From assembly GCF_003255815.1 (NCBI RefSeq), contig NC_037674.1, forward strand, positions 2,228,753 to 2,292,752: a stretch of 64,000 nucleotides of DNA, read 5' to 3'. The notes under the pieces are model-generated. The model was not told the DNA's origin. It saw only the letters and a program-made list of their open reading frames with translations, and did no database searches. Shown one piece after another: positions 11,346 through 23,462 of this stretch (the first letter of the stretch is position 1; each line of letters opens with the position of its first letter). This DNA comes from Theropithecus gelada (taxonomy: Eukaryota > Chordata > Mammalia > Primates > Cercopithecidae). The position numbers were made by a program, and so were the translations under genes.

Positions 11346-14125
11346 TCTGGTTGCTACTGAAGGGACTGGAGGTGCCATGCACCTCGAATCTTTAGATTCC
11401 TCTCTCCACCACAACCATGGCATAGTGGTTCTAAGTGTCAGCTTTTCTTAGTGGCTGCTCGTTGGGCAACTTAACAAGCACATTCAACCGGACGAGCGCT
11501 GTCCCTCCTGAGGGTCAACATGGTCGGACACACGTGCACTAGTACCACTGGGGCAGCTGAGAGGACTTCAGGGCCCTGGTCACATTTAATGGTGGCAAAT
11601 ATTTGAGGTTCTAAGAGCATCCTGCACATTGAGAGACACGAGTTTTGAAATTATGCTGTTCAATCTGAATCATTTCTTCTTTTTTTCTTTACTCAAAACA
11701 TAATCTGAAAATAAACAACTGAGACCCGTTGTTTTATGTGCAGCATAGGCACTGGGTTAGGTAGTAATTACACAAGCAGTCCTCTGAAAATGATGTAAAT
11801 AGAGGCAGCAATTTCACAGCAGGTACACAGCCTTAAAGAGGACTACTGCAACGGACTTTCCATTTTGTTTATATGCCTAAACTTAGATTGTAAATTATTT
11901 ATGAAAAAATAAATTGCTTCACAGCTGAACCTAATATACATTTTACTGTCATCTCCAGATCTTATGATCTTCCCAATTTTACCTAGCACTGCTACAGATC
12001 TTTACTGATATCAGTTGTTAGAAAAAACCATTTTCCTTAAGGGCCTAACATAAAACCAAGCAGTGATGCTGGCATTAAAGAACAAGGTAATGGGAATGTT
12101 AGTATTAGCAATGACTTTTTGGAAAATAAAAATATCAGTGTTTTCAAAATAGAATTCAGTGACTTGTATACTTCATCTTTATCATTATTCTCTACCCTTA
12201 TCCACTCTTAATGTTGTTCACGGTCAATGACAATATTTTGAAAACTACATTAGGAAAAAAAATACAACTCTCTCAACTAGATAACAAAAGCACTCAGCTG
12301 TGTTTAAAATACCATATGTAAAATATCTTTAAAGAGCAGTCATCAATAATGAAAAACTCTTCAATTAATATAAAGTCAAAATTAGGTTCTTTTCTCCATC
12401 TCAATTTAGAAAATTAATGAAATAGTATTAGAATAAAATCTCTCATCTGCTTTTTCTCAGATATAATGATAGATTTTTTAAAATTCCTCTGTTTAGAAAT
12501 ATAATGAGGACTGTTCACTAAACCAAAGTCATCTTGACAAAATGGGGTATCCTGGCTAAGAAAACCTGCAGAGCAGATGAATCTTTCTGTTGGCCTCAGA
12601 TCCTTGTCCTATTTTTCACTTGAGATTAACTGTCAAGGAGTTGTTGTGACATCTTGAATTACTAAAGCCATCTTACCTGTCCAAATTGACAGCACATCCT
12701 GCAGATGTTCCATGGAGCATCATCACCAAAAATTCACATGAAACTACCACTAGAAGCAAATGGAGAAAGCACACAGCAGGACAGGCGTCTTTAATTGCCA
12801 TTGCAGTGTGAGGTTTGTTTTCTCTTTTAAACAATTCTAACGTGTACTTGAGTTACTAGTACCTAATATCCGTATACTATCCGTATCTGTATGTGCTAGT
12901 ACCGTATCCATATATTTAAAGTACCTAATACTTTAAATAAAGGGCAGTGATCATATTGGAATGCACAAATAACAGGCTATTTGACCTGGAAGAGAGTTTC
13001 AGTCATTGAATCTAATATGCTTATTTGACTAACAGAACATGTGTCCATCTACACCACGTGATTGATTTGCGGCACAGCTGGGACCTGGCTCAGTCCTCCT
13101 GACACATATATCAACTCGCAAGCACTGAAGCAGCAAGGCTGTTTGCAGAAGATGTTTTAGGCAAAAATAGATTGCATCTTAAAAGTGAGTGAACTCCTTT
13201 ACATGGGATAATCTAGGCACTGATATCTTTCCTCTCAAATCATAGCAAAATCTATCTTATTTATTATTTCAGCTAAAGGAAAGGAAAAATTGAGATTTGT
13301 ATTTTAAACCATATGTAGATGATATCACTGCTGCTGTGAAAAATATTTCAAGTCAGTGATTTGTTACTTAATTTTGGAAATTAGTAAAAACCCTGGAAGT
13401 CATTTTTTTTTTTTTTTTTTTTTTTTGGCATTGTTCTTAGTTTTCCAAGCTACCCTTGAGATCTTGCCTTAATCATTAAGTATATATGTTAGAGTTTGCT
13501 GCAAGAATATTGAAACTTCAAATTTTTTTAAATTAACAAATTCAAGGCCAACTAGTCAGTAGATCGAATGATGAGGTGAGAGTTGGTGGCCATCCCAAGC
13601 CCTGTGTTAACCAGGACCAAATCATTTAACTAACCACTTCCTTGGCACTTCTATTTGTTAGTTGAGAATTAATTCATTTATTCAATTGTTTTGCACACTG
13701 GAAGAAATGCTTCATTTATTTCATTTATTCTTTAAGTGTCCAAGTGATGTGTCAAATACTGGCGATTGAAAGAAATGGCACAACATAAGACTTTGAAGCC
13801 AAGGAGCTCAGCGTTTACTAGAAGCGACACACATATCAACAGATGAAACGCAGACTAGCACATGCCAGCAAGACCAGAACCAAGCACAGAGTGCTGGAAC
13901 AGATGGTAGCGTGTCTGTTTAGGTGGCTGCAAAGGTCTCCAGGACGTACCCAGGTACAGAAGCCGTGCAGGCATGAAGCCTGAGGGTTGCCTCTATGGTA
14001 ACAGCAGTATAGTGCCATCTCCAAGGAACAGGAGGACATTCTGAGAGAGGGCAATGTAGTTTGGTGGTACAATGGCAGTGGATGATATGGGATTGAATGA
14101 GATGGGATAGAAATTTTGTGACAGA
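11346..14125. other. Repeat-poor, AT-rich interval, no gene seen
   Basis: About 2.8 kb with no recognisable Alu, L1 or LTR. Features are simple: a 24-base T-run at 13403-13426 and a degenerate TA/GTATC-rich patch at 12855-12940. No frame resembles a known protein. An enhancer or other noncoding function is possible but unsupported by sequence reading alone. Confidence 0.5.
13403..13426. repeat. Poly(T), 24 bases
   Basis: Uninterrupted T-run with no retroelement body attached on either side that I can recognise. Confidence 0.95.
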
Positions 14126-14427
14126 GGCCAGGGACGGTGGCTCATGCCTGTAATCCCAGCACTTTGGGAGGCCGAGGCGGATGGATCACAAGGTCAGGAG
14201 TTTGGGACCAGCCTGGCCAATATGTGAAACCCTGTCTCTACTAAAAGTACAAAAATTAGCCGGGTGTGGTGGTGGGCGCCTGTAGTCCCAGCTACTCGGG
14301 AGGCTGAGGCAGGAGAATTGCTTGAACCCGGGAGGTGAAGGTTGCAGTGAGCCAAGATTTGCACCACTGCACTCCAGCCTGGGCAACAAAGCAAGACTCT
14401 GTTGCAAAAAAAAAAAAAAAAAAAAAA
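14126..14427 (+). mobile_element. AluS
   Basis: Full length with a 22-base A tail. AluS-type wording (GGCCAATATG, GAATTGCTTGAACCC). The flanks share only an imperfect target duplication (AAATTTTGTGACAGA against AAATGCAACAGA). Confidence 0.95.
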
Positions 14428-16359
14428 GAAATGCAACAGAAAGTGACTAGCTTTGTTTGCCAAATTAAGGAAACAAAAGTTTAAGGAGAAAAATAAGTCT
14501 CTGGAAGATAATCTTCAATTGCTCTGTGATCTCAAACTGGACACTTTTCCATAAATGTGAAGTATTCATAGTTTAGTACAAAGCATTATGTAGAATCTAG
14601 ATAAAGCAAATCAATCAGAAAATATTTGATAAACCAATGTACGGTGATAATTGATGTTCGGAATATTGCACTTGGACACCAGAAGCATGGATGCCCCCTG
14701 TGAATCAAAACCAGTGTAACCTTCAAGGGCTTAGGTAAAAATTCATTGCTTTTGTAATTTTAATTCTATGCTAACCAGTGTTTCCTTTATATTCTTGATG
14801 ATTGGCTAATTCCTTGTTAACCAGAAAACCAAACCAGAAAACCAAGCTCAGCATCCCAATTCTTAACAGACAGATAATAAGGAACTTACCATAACTAACT
14901 TTAAAAAGAATATTACAAAGGAAATGTCCAAGTTTGACTGAGGTTTTCTTGGTCTCTTTATACATGTACTCGAGGGAGGAAAATATACAGAATAATCAAT
15001 GAGTATAGAAGCCAGGGGTATAAATAACAACAGCTGATAAAGAGTCTTTACAAACAAATCTCCAGGAGGCAGGCTTGTCGACAGTCGCTGCCATTTATAA
15101 TGAGCCACAGATTACTATTGTTGACACATGGGAACAGTTTAAAAATGTTTGTTAGCGCCAATGGAACGTGGACAATGACACCTAAATTATGCTGAATATG
15201 ATTTTATTCTTAATGTCTGAGGCGAACTAAAAGTCAGAGGTAACTATCTGCTGCATCCGAGGAGATAAGAAAGTGACAGAGCTAAGGCTGGTCTCAAGAC
15301 TGGGGGTGATGGTTGTGGTTTTAACACAACACTCTCCACTACAGAATGATCCGTGTGATGATTTCACTTCATTGGAAGGTGAAGCAAGGAGGGCCCAGAG
15401 AGCAAGACATTCCATTCCGGTGAATAGGAGAGTCAGGGAACTTAAACACGGGTTCTCAGAGCTGCTCAGCAAACCAACCTCTGTGACCTACGGCAACAAC
15501 CATGCTAGTAACATTTATACAAAGGAGCTGCTCAATCAGCATCTCCTGAGTGAATTACTAAGTGATAGAATGAGTCAATGGAGAAGAAGGAAAGAGTAAT
15601 CGAGAAGTTCCACATCTTTATTTAAAGTATAGCACTACCAATATTAGGTTCTTTTTGCTAATGAGAATATAAATTAGTAGGTGAAAAAAATTTTAAAGTT
15701 CTTCAAATTATTTCAGGTTTCTCTACCTGAAATTTTTCCACAAAGGAATGAAGAGAGCAAAATAATATTTACTGACCCCCAAGCAATGTATATGCATTAG
15801 TTAACTGGAGTCCCAGCAGGCCCACTGGGTAGATATGTCATCCTTATCAATAGATTAGGAATATCAGCCTCCTAGGACAATAAAAACAAGCTCATGATAT
15901 CACATATTATAACCTCTAGTATGAAAATTCAAATCCTCTGGCCCGAAGCTATAGTCTTCATATTTTATGAAATGGGTACTGCCTGCCTCATAAAAGGAAG
16001 ACTAATAATTTAGCACAAGGTGTGAAGTCTGCTAGGATTGGCAGAGAAGCATATATTTGACAACAAATTATTGAGTGATCTATGGCATAACACAATTCTG
16101 CATTGTGATTTCAAGTTAATCTATAATGACCACTTTTTTAAAAATCGGTAAAAGTAAAAATGTTTTACAAAAAAAAAGTATTAGAACTTTTCTCAATTTT
16201 AATTCCTCAGGAATAATTGTGTCTGTGTTGTTAAATGTTCAAGACTGTCTGCAGCTTTTATAATTGAAGGACAGTAGATTAATGTTGAGTTGCTTGGCAA
16301 ATTCATGCCAAATTTTATAATGGCTTAAAAGCAAAAGTAGTTTATTTTTCACTCCCTTA
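14428..16359. other. No gene seen; mostly unassigned
   Basis: A 13-base unit is repeated twice at 14821-14846. The 108-codon frame at 15273-15599 shows no recognised domain or family. A weak MIR-like piece may sit near 15255-15300. Confidence 0.4.
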
Positions 16360-16374
16360 AAAGTACAAAAATGG

Positions 16375-16658
16375 GGCCGGGCGTGGTGGCTCACGCCTGT
16401 AATCCCAACATTTTGGGAGGCCGAGGCGGGCAGATCACGAGGTCAGGAGATCGAGATCATCCTGGCTAACACGGTGAAACCCTGTCTCTACTAAAAATAC
16501 AAAAAAAGTAGCCGGGCGTGGTGGTGGCGCCTGTAGTCCCAGCTACTAGGGAGGCTGAGGCAGGAGAATGGCACGAACGTGGGAGGCAGAGCTTGCAGTG
16601 AGCCGAGATGGCGCCACTCATTCCAGCCTGGGCGACAGAGCGAGACTCTGTCTCAAAA

Positions 16659-16695
<37 letters not shown>
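16375..16695 (+). mobile_element. AluY with 15-base target-site duplication
   Basis: Near full-length, AluY wording, tail converted to an AAAT microsatellite. Perfect direct repeats AAAGTACAAAAATGG at 16360-16374 and 16696-16710. Confidence 0.97.
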
Positions 16696-16697
<2 letters not shown>

Positions 16698-16698
16698 A
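16655..16698 (+). repeat. (AAAT)n microsatellite in the Alu tail
   Basis: About eleven uninterrupted tetranucleotide units, a likely length-variable tract. Confidence 0.95.
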
Positions 16699-16710
16699 GT
16701 ACAAAAATGG

Positions 16711-17135
16711 ATGCTTCTGTTTGGAGGACAGCTTCCCTTCAACCGGTGTTTGCAGTGATTCATACCTCTTTCACTGTGTGGCTTGGCCATAACACTTGTT
16801 TTTTATGCCTTCTGCTTATAGAGTTGCACCATTAGTAGCTTAATTCTTCTAATTGCGTTGAGGCTTACAAATTTTCTTATGCTTTTTAGTAGACAGAGTA
16901 AAACTACAAAACCTTCCAAAAGCTATCCAAGCTCTATATTCACTGAATTATAAAAAGAAACTTGTTAAAGGCAGAGAAGAAGAGCTATAATTGGAGACAT
17001 ATCACATATTTATGAATGAGAACAATCAATATTTAATGATGCCATTTTCCCCAAATTAATCTAAAATTCAAAACAATTCCATTCAGAACACCAAAGCCTT
17101 GTTTATTTTTGGTGAAAAATGAGAATATAAATAGA
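16711..17135. other. No gene seen; unassigned AT-rich DNA
   Basis: No recognised repeat or coding frame. Confidence 0.45.
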
Positions 17136-17608
17136 TGTTAGTCAGGGTTCTCCTGAGAAAGAGAACCGACAGGGGATCTGTTAAAGGAAGGTGCTCACTT
17201 GCGTATGAAGGTTGAGAAGTCCCAGGGTTTGCAGGTTGCAAGCTGGAGAATGAGAAAGGCTGGTCATGTTACTCAGTCTAAGTCTGGAGGCCTGAGAACT
17301 GAGGTGGGAGTGGAGGTCAGCGTGAATGGGGGGCTGTAGTATAGAACCAAGGGTGCTGATGTCCAAGGGCCAGAGAAGATAATATCTCTGCTCAAACAGA
17401 GAGAACCAATCTCCCCTTCCTCTGCCTTTTTGCTCTATTCAGGCCCTCAATGAATTGGATGATGTCTGCCCACACTGGGGAGGGTAACTGTCTTCACTCA
17501 GCCAGATTCAAATGCTAACCTGCTGCAGAAATGCCCTCGCCCACAAATCATGTTTACTAGCTTCCTGGCTATGCCTTAGCCTGGTCAAGTTGGCACATAA
17601 AATGAACC
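17136..17608 (-). mobile_element. Old LTR (ERVL/MaLR-like)
   Basis: Begins TGTTAGTCAGGGTTCTCC and ends around TTGGCACATAAAATGAACC, the two ends of a common primate LTR-type repeat. Its middle carries the 'ggccctcaatgaattggatgatg' shape. I recognise the family by these ends but not its exact name. Confidence 0.65.
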
Positions 17609-17779
17609 TTTCCAAAATGTCTTCCTGATCTTGTGACAAAAAAAAAAAAAAAAGAATTTCTTAAGTAAGATACAAAATGCACTTACTAAAAAAAAAAAGG
17701 TATATACTGTTAAAATTGGGAACTTTTATTTATCAAAAGTTACTGTAGAAAATGTGAAAAGATAAATTAAAAATTGGAA
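17609..17779. repeat. Low-complexity A-rich stretch
   Basis: A-runs at about 17638-17653 and 17688-17698; otherwise unassigned. Confidence 0.6.
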
Positions 17780-18015
17780 AAGCTGCAATACAGCCATACC
17801 TATGACTTGGCATTTCTCAGGGTACACAATCTTAGGAAACTTTGCTCGTATCCATCCAGAAACACACACAAATCAGCTTATAGCAGCACAATGTATAATA
17901 CCAGAAAACAGACAAAACAAACAAAGACACAAAAGCCTAAATAGCCAACCAGAGGTAGATTGTGAAGTTGTGGTATACTCACACAATGGAATATTTAATA
18001 TCAGAATATTTCATT
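17780..18015 (+). mobile_element. L1M ORF2 3' region fragment
   Basis: Diverged version of the late ORF2 wording ('catagcagcacaatgtataa', then 'tggtatactcacacaatgg'). No open frame survives. Confidence 0.7.
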
Positions 18016-18016
18016 C

Positions 18017-18130
18017 AGATCAGCAAACTTTTCCTGTAGATGGTCAGATAAATATTGTTGGCTTTGCAGCCCATATGGTTACAACATTTCAGTGCTATCG
18101 TTGTAACATGGAGAGCCTATAGTCAATACC
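18017..18130 (+). mobile_element. hAT-Charlie-type DNA transposon fragment
   Basis: Carries the well-known run 'cagcaaacttttcctgtag' followed by 'ggctttgcagcccatatgg', the terminal region of a Charlie-family non-autonomous element. It abuts the L1M fragment. Confidence 0.75.
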
Positions 18131-19032
18131 AAATCGTGGAAGAACAGAGAAAAAGAGAAGGAAAAGCTGCAGGAATTTCTGCCACTCTCTCTGAGTTTTA
18201 GGGGTCTCTTTCTTCCCTGCCATTCCAAACTGGAGGATTTTTTCTGCATCTCACTGTATCCACTCCACCATGCTTATTTCCAAGTTTCAGACTGTGTTGA
18301 GTTAGGATAGGAACACAAGACCCACTAAGTATGAAACTCACTTTTTCGAGTGGATTTCAGATTCTCTAGCTCTTCCCTGATGGGCTCACATCTACTACTT
18401 TTCAAAGTTTCCAGTAGGTGTCTTTGCATTCTCTCCACATTTTTTCGGGCTGAGTTACTGAGAAACAAAGGGAAGCATGTCTCCCCCATCTCTAAAACCT
18501 GGAGGACATAGTCTAATGTTCTATTTTTAAAAAGACAAAGAAAAAAGGAATGGAAGATTTAAAAATTCCTGAATATTGGATCTATTTATCCGTGTAAGCT
18601 CACTTGATAATTCACAATCTGAATGGGTTTTCTAAGCATATTAAACAACGAGAAGCAGGGATTTGGCAATTTTATGGTTGGTGAATTAGGTCGCTGTTCC
18701 TGTGAATTGTGAAAGTTCTTCTGACATGTGGGCATTGTTTGTTTTGAGGCAAAAAACGTGGGTCCTTTTCAATTCCCACATGAATGCATAGCTCTCTAGG
18801 ATACACAAGACAAATACCCACAGGCACAGTGGACCTGGGCACCTTCTATTTGATTTTTAAAAAATGTGTTCAAAGGGGTCTTATAAAAAATCAGGATAAT
18901 TAACACTTTTTTCCCCCCTTGCTCTCAATTTCCTGTTTCCTTAGATTCATTTCATTGTTGATGTTATTAGTCAATGACCTGGAAAACAAAACAAAGTAAA
19001 TTAGGAAAATAGATATATGAAGTTGCTGATTT
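18131..19032. other. No gene seen; unassigned
   Basis: No repeat or coding resemblance that I can support. Confidence 0.45.
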
Positions 19033-19492
19033 TTATGGCTTGATTTTTATCCCTTCAAAATGCGTATGTTGACATCCTAACACCCAGTACCTCAGAATGT
19101 GATCTTTTTGGAAACAGGGTCGTTGCAAATATATTTTTAGTTAAGATGAGGCCATACTGGAGTAGGCTGGGCCCCTAATCCAACATGACTGGTGCTTTTT
19201 TAAGAAGAAATGATTTGGACACAGACACCACACAGGGGAGATCACCATGTGAAGATAAAGGCAACAATGGGAATGATGCTTCTGCAAACCAAGTAATGCC
19301 AAAGATTGCCGCAAACCACCAGAAATAGAGAGACAGGCCGTGAAATAGATTCCCTCTCACTGTCTTGAGAGGGCACCGCCACCGTGTGGACGGCTTCATC
19401 TTGGGCGTCTGGACCGTAAGACAATGCGGTTCTGTTGTTTGGGTCACCCAGTCTGTGGTACTTTGGTACGGCAGCCCCAGCAAATGAATACA
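19033..19492 (+). mobile_element. MLT1 LTR
   Basis: Full-length MLT1 (ERVL-MaLR) LTR. Shows the 'cccagtacctcagaatgtga' block, a 'gcccctaatccaacatgact' block, and the end 'ccagtctgtggtact...gaataca'. Short frames across it are spurious. Confidence 0.9.
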
Positions 19493-19557
19493 CTGAGAAA
19501 CGTAACAATTGAAAAATAAATTTTTAGAAATATGTCTGTCCTTAAATAATTTAGAAG

Positions 19558-19946
19558 ACTGGATTAAGAAAATGTGGCACATATACACCATGGAATACTA
19601 TGCAGCCATTAAAAAGGATGAGTTTGTGTCCTTTGTAGGGACATGGATGCAGCTGGAAACCATCATTCTCAGCAAACTATCGCAAGAACAGAAAACCAAA
19701 CACCGCATGTTCTCACTCATAGGTGGGAACTGAACAATGAGATCACTTGGACTCGGGAAGGGGAACATCACACACCGGGGCCTATCATGGGGAGGGGGGA
19801 GGGGGAGGGATGGCATTGGGAGTTATACCTGATGTAAATGACGAGTTGATGGGTGCAGCACACCAACACGGCACAAGTATACATATGTAACAAACCTGCA
19901 CGTTATGCACATGTACCCTACAACTTAAAGTATATTAAAAAAATAA
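19558..19946 (+). mobile_element. L1PA-type L1, 5'-truncated to the 3' end
   Basis: Contains the last part of ORF2 (a frame including MEYYAAIKKDEF) and the primate L1 3' UTR ending in a short A-rich tail. The left flank AATTTAGA recurs right of the tail, a short target duplication. A G-rich tract lies at 19789-19809. Confidence 0.92.
19789..19809 (+). repeat. G-tract of the L1 3' UTR (G-quadruplex pattern)
   Basis: Four G-runs of 4, 6, 5 and 3 separated by single A. The tract is a known property of primate L1 3' UTRs. Confidence 0.85.
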
Positions 19947-20729
19947 CAATTTAGAGGGATTTTTTTTTCTTTTTGGCCAGTGTAAAATATATTTTGGGAG
20001 TCATGCTAAATCCTATCAAAAATAATAACAGTAAAGATAAAAAATTATATTATAGTTTAGCTATCTTAAAAGTAGCTGTGAAAAGAAGGCTTGAGAGTTA
20101 TTAGCAGAAAAATTCTAACGTCTCAATGCTGCACTGCGCAAAAATAAAATGAAATAAAAAGTTGGTTATACTCACACACATATCCAGCCTGTATAAAAGG
20201 AATGCTGGCAGCACATGACTGCCTCTGCTATTAATTGTACCCCAAGTAGAGACAAATCACAGCTGGAGCTGGAGAAGATTCACATTGCACAACACAAGGA
20301 ATACAACACAAGGGCTTACAAATATCAGGAGTGGGTGTGGGTTTGTGTGTTGGATTGGGGGAAATTGTAACAATTTAGGATAATAAATGCCAGAAGCAGT
20401 GGCCCAGATGGATGAGATAAAGGCTTTATATAGTAACATTAAAAATGTTCTTGCAAATGCTTCTGGCTCTTATTAATCTTACTCTGTTAAAAGGTGCCAT
20501 AAGGAAATCATAATAAAGACAAAATGCAGTCCACAATGATGGTATGAGGGGCTCAGGGAAACTTCTCCCATGGAGAGACATATATTAAGTTGGCAAAATT
20601 AGCAAAGACATCATTCAACATCATTGGAGGTCTAATCAAGGGATTATAACTAATTGACGACTATATATAGCAAGCTGAGAACCACTTATTCAATGAAACT
20701 TATGGAAACTCAGTAAGAATTGATCTGAG
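19947..20729. other. No gene seen; unassigned
   Basis: AT-rich; a 10-base word is repeated near 20287-20312. Nothing else recognised. Confidence 0.4.
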
Positions 20730-21470
20730 AGACCAAAACAGACTCCCCTTCATCAGCCATGATGGACACTAAGGTTAAGGACACAAAGGTCACCGCTGGC
20801 TGGAGGGTTCAGCCTGGCTGGCGTGGCATCTTCCTAAATTCCTATGGCTACAAGACACCGCACTTGTGTTAAGTTCTCCAAGAATGGGAGCCATCAGGCA
20901 AATGATCAGATCCCTCTTAACCCTGATTTACAACCCGGGTCACTACAGCTCTGAATGGACACAGGACCGGCCTCACCCATGCTCTTTCCTGATAAGCAAC
21001 TGCAGACCTTAAGCCACCTGCAGCAGCTTCTAGAGACTGCATACAAACTGTCCTTGTGTCTACAGTTCACCCCTTTTAAAATAAAGACCCAAATTCCACC
21101 TCACTTTAATGCGAACACCCACCGCAAAGTGAGCATGGGACGTATGTTTACCCATTGTGAATGTGCTTGGGTGCCCTCAGGAATAGGTACAGCTTTTCCC
21201 CAAACCTCTGGAAGACGTTTGTCTCTATTGTGTGATTCGGGACCTGTGAGGTGTAAAACCCAACCTATCCTTCCCCCATTCAAAGAGAGAGCACCTATGG
21301 TCCACGCTTGAGACTGCTGCTTCCCACGCAGTTTCCAAACTGATAACACTATAAACCAGAAATAACATTCTAAGGCCCCTCAATTATCTGAAAGGACCCC
21401 TCCTCTTGGCCGAGGGCATGGCACGCATAAATCTCTTCAAATTGATAGAGTTTGACTCTTTCCATAAACA
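20730..21470 (+). mobile_element. ERV1-type LTR-derived sequence, internally deleted
   Basis: The stretch has the composition and wording of an ERV1 LTR: 'gataagcaactgcagacctt', 'gttcacccctt' with an AATAAA next to it near 21078, and a late block 'ataaatctcttcaaattgat'. The words at 21352-21420 jump from an early LTR part to the end, which suggests a deletion. Its 31-base piece 21352-21382 recurs inside the Alu at 22393-22423. Confidence 0.5.
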
Positions 21471-22248
21471 TCACCAGTCAAGCTCTCCTTTCTACCATTT
21501 AGCCATCCTGATGGTCTTTTAGATGACAGAGCGGTGGGAGGCTGTGCCATATGGGGAAGGAATTAAACCCATTTCCCTCAGCTCTGCCTCGTGGAGTCAC
21601 TGTGTGTCCCCAGCACACGAGCAGCTGTTCTCATCTCCCCAGCTCCTGGAGGTGGCAGAGCTACTTTAGGTGGTCTTGCCAGCCCTTGAACATGAGAAAC
21701 ACCATTTTTCACGGCTCCATGCAAAGTAAGGTCCATATCACATGAGCACCAGCAGCTGGTGGTGCCTGTTTCCCACGCCCAACTCCTGCTCTGTAGGGAG
21801 GATTTGGGAGAGGTATCTGGCAAAGGGTACAGCCCTTGCGTCCCTCACACATCCGTGTGGCAGGACAGCCGCTTCAGCAGGCACGGCTGTCAGTGACACC
21901 TCCCGTCTCTCCCAGCGTCCTAAGGTGGAAGCTCTGCTCCAGGCAGATGCGGCAGCCAGTGGACACCAGCCCATTTCACCTCCTCTGACCAGGTTGTGGA
22001 AGACCCATAGTGGATGGTGTGGCAACAACTGGGTTACAGCACCAGTGCCTCTGCCACACACAGCCCCTGCCACACAGAAAGCTGGAAGAAGGCAAAGTCC
22101 TCCCTCCGCCTAGGTTCTGCGCCACAGTGCAGAGATGCTGCCCCAGGGAGGCTAATTCTTTGCCCTTGCCAAGGAGCCTGGGTTCAATTGGATCAGACTT
22201 TAGAACAATTCATACTGCAGGGCATTGTCAAAAACAATACATGAATCA
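21471..22248. other. GC-rich, unassigned, no gene seen
   Basis: Several overlapping short frames on both strands, the longest 123 codons, none resembling a protein. No repeat family recognised. No dense CpG cluster. Confidence 0.4.
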
Positions 22249-22471
22249 GGCCAGGCGCAGTGACTCACGGCTATAATTCCAGCACTGTGGGAGGCCAAGG
22301 CAGGTGGATCACCTGAGGTCAGGAGTTCAAGACCATTTTGGATAACAAGGCAAAACCCCGTCGCTATTAAAAATACAAAAATTAACTGAGTGTAAACCAG
22401 AAATAAAATTCTAAGGCCCCTCATCGTGGCATGTACCTATAGTCCCAGCTACTCAGGAGGCTATAGTGGGA
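22249..22471 (+). mobile_element. Alu broken by an embedded LTR piece
   Basis: 22249-22392 is an AluS-like left arm up to the linker. 22393-22423 is not Alu but matches 21352-21382 at 30 of 31 bases. 22424-22471 resumes the right Alu arm ('tagtcccagctactcagg'), then is cut. No tail is present. Confidence 0.8.
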
Positions 22472-22486
22472 TTACAGCCGGATTAC

Positions 22487-22559
22487 ACATGTGCCCCAAC
22501 CACCTTGGGCACATGTATCAAGACCACTTTGCCATGTGCCCAACCACCTTGGGCACACG
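22487..22559. repeat. Two tandem hairpins
   Basis: 22487-22516 has a perfect 10-base stem (ACATGTGCCC against GGGCACATGT). 22534-22559 repeats the same core (AACCACCTTGGGCACA) with one stem mismatch. Confidence 0.85.
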
Positions 22560-22565
22560 TGTCCA

Positions 22566-22640
22566 GTCATCTGAATGGACCCCTCCTCTTTGACAAAGGT
22601 ATTCCAATGTTAACCTGAAAAAGTTCAGGCCATCATGGGA
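22566..22640 (+). mobile_element. ERV1-type LTR fragment
   Basis: Continues the LTR order that the embedded piece at 22393-22423 began: 'atctgaatggacccctcctc' here compared with 'atctgaaaggacccctcctc' at 21386. Confidence 0.55.
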
Positions 22641-22883
22641 AGAAGGAGGTAGACGCACACTTACCAATTTCAAAATTTACTACAAAGATGCGGTAACAAA
22701 GACAGTGTGGCATTGGTATAAAAACACATAGATACATCAAATAAATAGAATTCAGAGTCCAGAAATAAACTCTTACATTTATACTCGTTTAATTTTCAAC
22801 AAAGGAGCCAAGACAATTCAGTGTGGAAAGAATAGTCTTTTCAAGAAATGTTGTTGGGACAATTGGGGATCCTCGTGTAAAAG
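22641..22883 (+). mobile_element. L1 ORF2 fragment
   Basis: Matches late ORF2 wording ('aacaaaggagccaagacaat', 'gttgttgggacaattgg'). It overlaps in L1 coordinates with the inverted segment next door, so it is a separate insertion or a duplicated part. Confidence 0.8.
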
Positions 22884-23462
22884 AATCCGTTTTCCTGTTA
22901 TCGAGCTGCTGGGGTTTCTTTTACATATTAGACATTAGCCTTTTATCTATTACATATTGTCATCAGCCCTGTATCCGACGTCTGATGTCCTAATATATTC
23001 TCCTGTTCCGTAGGTTGTCACTTCACTCTGTTGATTGTTTTCTTCACCAGGCAGAAGCTTTGTAGCTCAACCTAATCCAATTTGTCTGATTTTCACTTTT
23101 GTTGCCTGTGCTTTTGGGGTCATAGCCAAAAAATCATTGTCCAAACCAGTGTCATGGAGCTTTTCCCCTATGTTTTCTTTCAGTGGTTTTACAGTGTTAG
23201 GTCTTACATGTAAGTATTTAATCCACTTTGAGTGTATTCTTGCTTGTGACGTGAGATAAAGGTCACATTTCATTCTTCTGCTTGTGGATCTCTGGTTTCC
23301 CCAACACTGTTTATTAAAGAGGCTGTCCCTTTCCCATGATGTGTTCTTAGCACCTTTGTTAAAAATCAACTGGCCATTAACGTGTGAGTTTATTTTTGGG
23401 CTTTCTAACCTAGTCCGTTGGTTCGTGTGTCTTTTTTTACGCCAGTACCATGCTGTTTTGTA
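22884..23462 (-). mobile_element. L1M, inverted 5' part
   Basis: Antisense late ORF2 of an L1M (ends with 'ccagtaccatgctgttttg'). It joins head-on at about 23462 with sense L1 sequence that continues further toward the L1 3' end, the layout of twin-priming. The 158-codon minus-strand frame here is an ORF2 relic. Confidence 0.8.

Noticed and set aside
19175..19591. 138-codon minus-strand frame
   Set aside because: Lies antisense to the MLT1 LTR and extends into the flank and L1 start; spurious.
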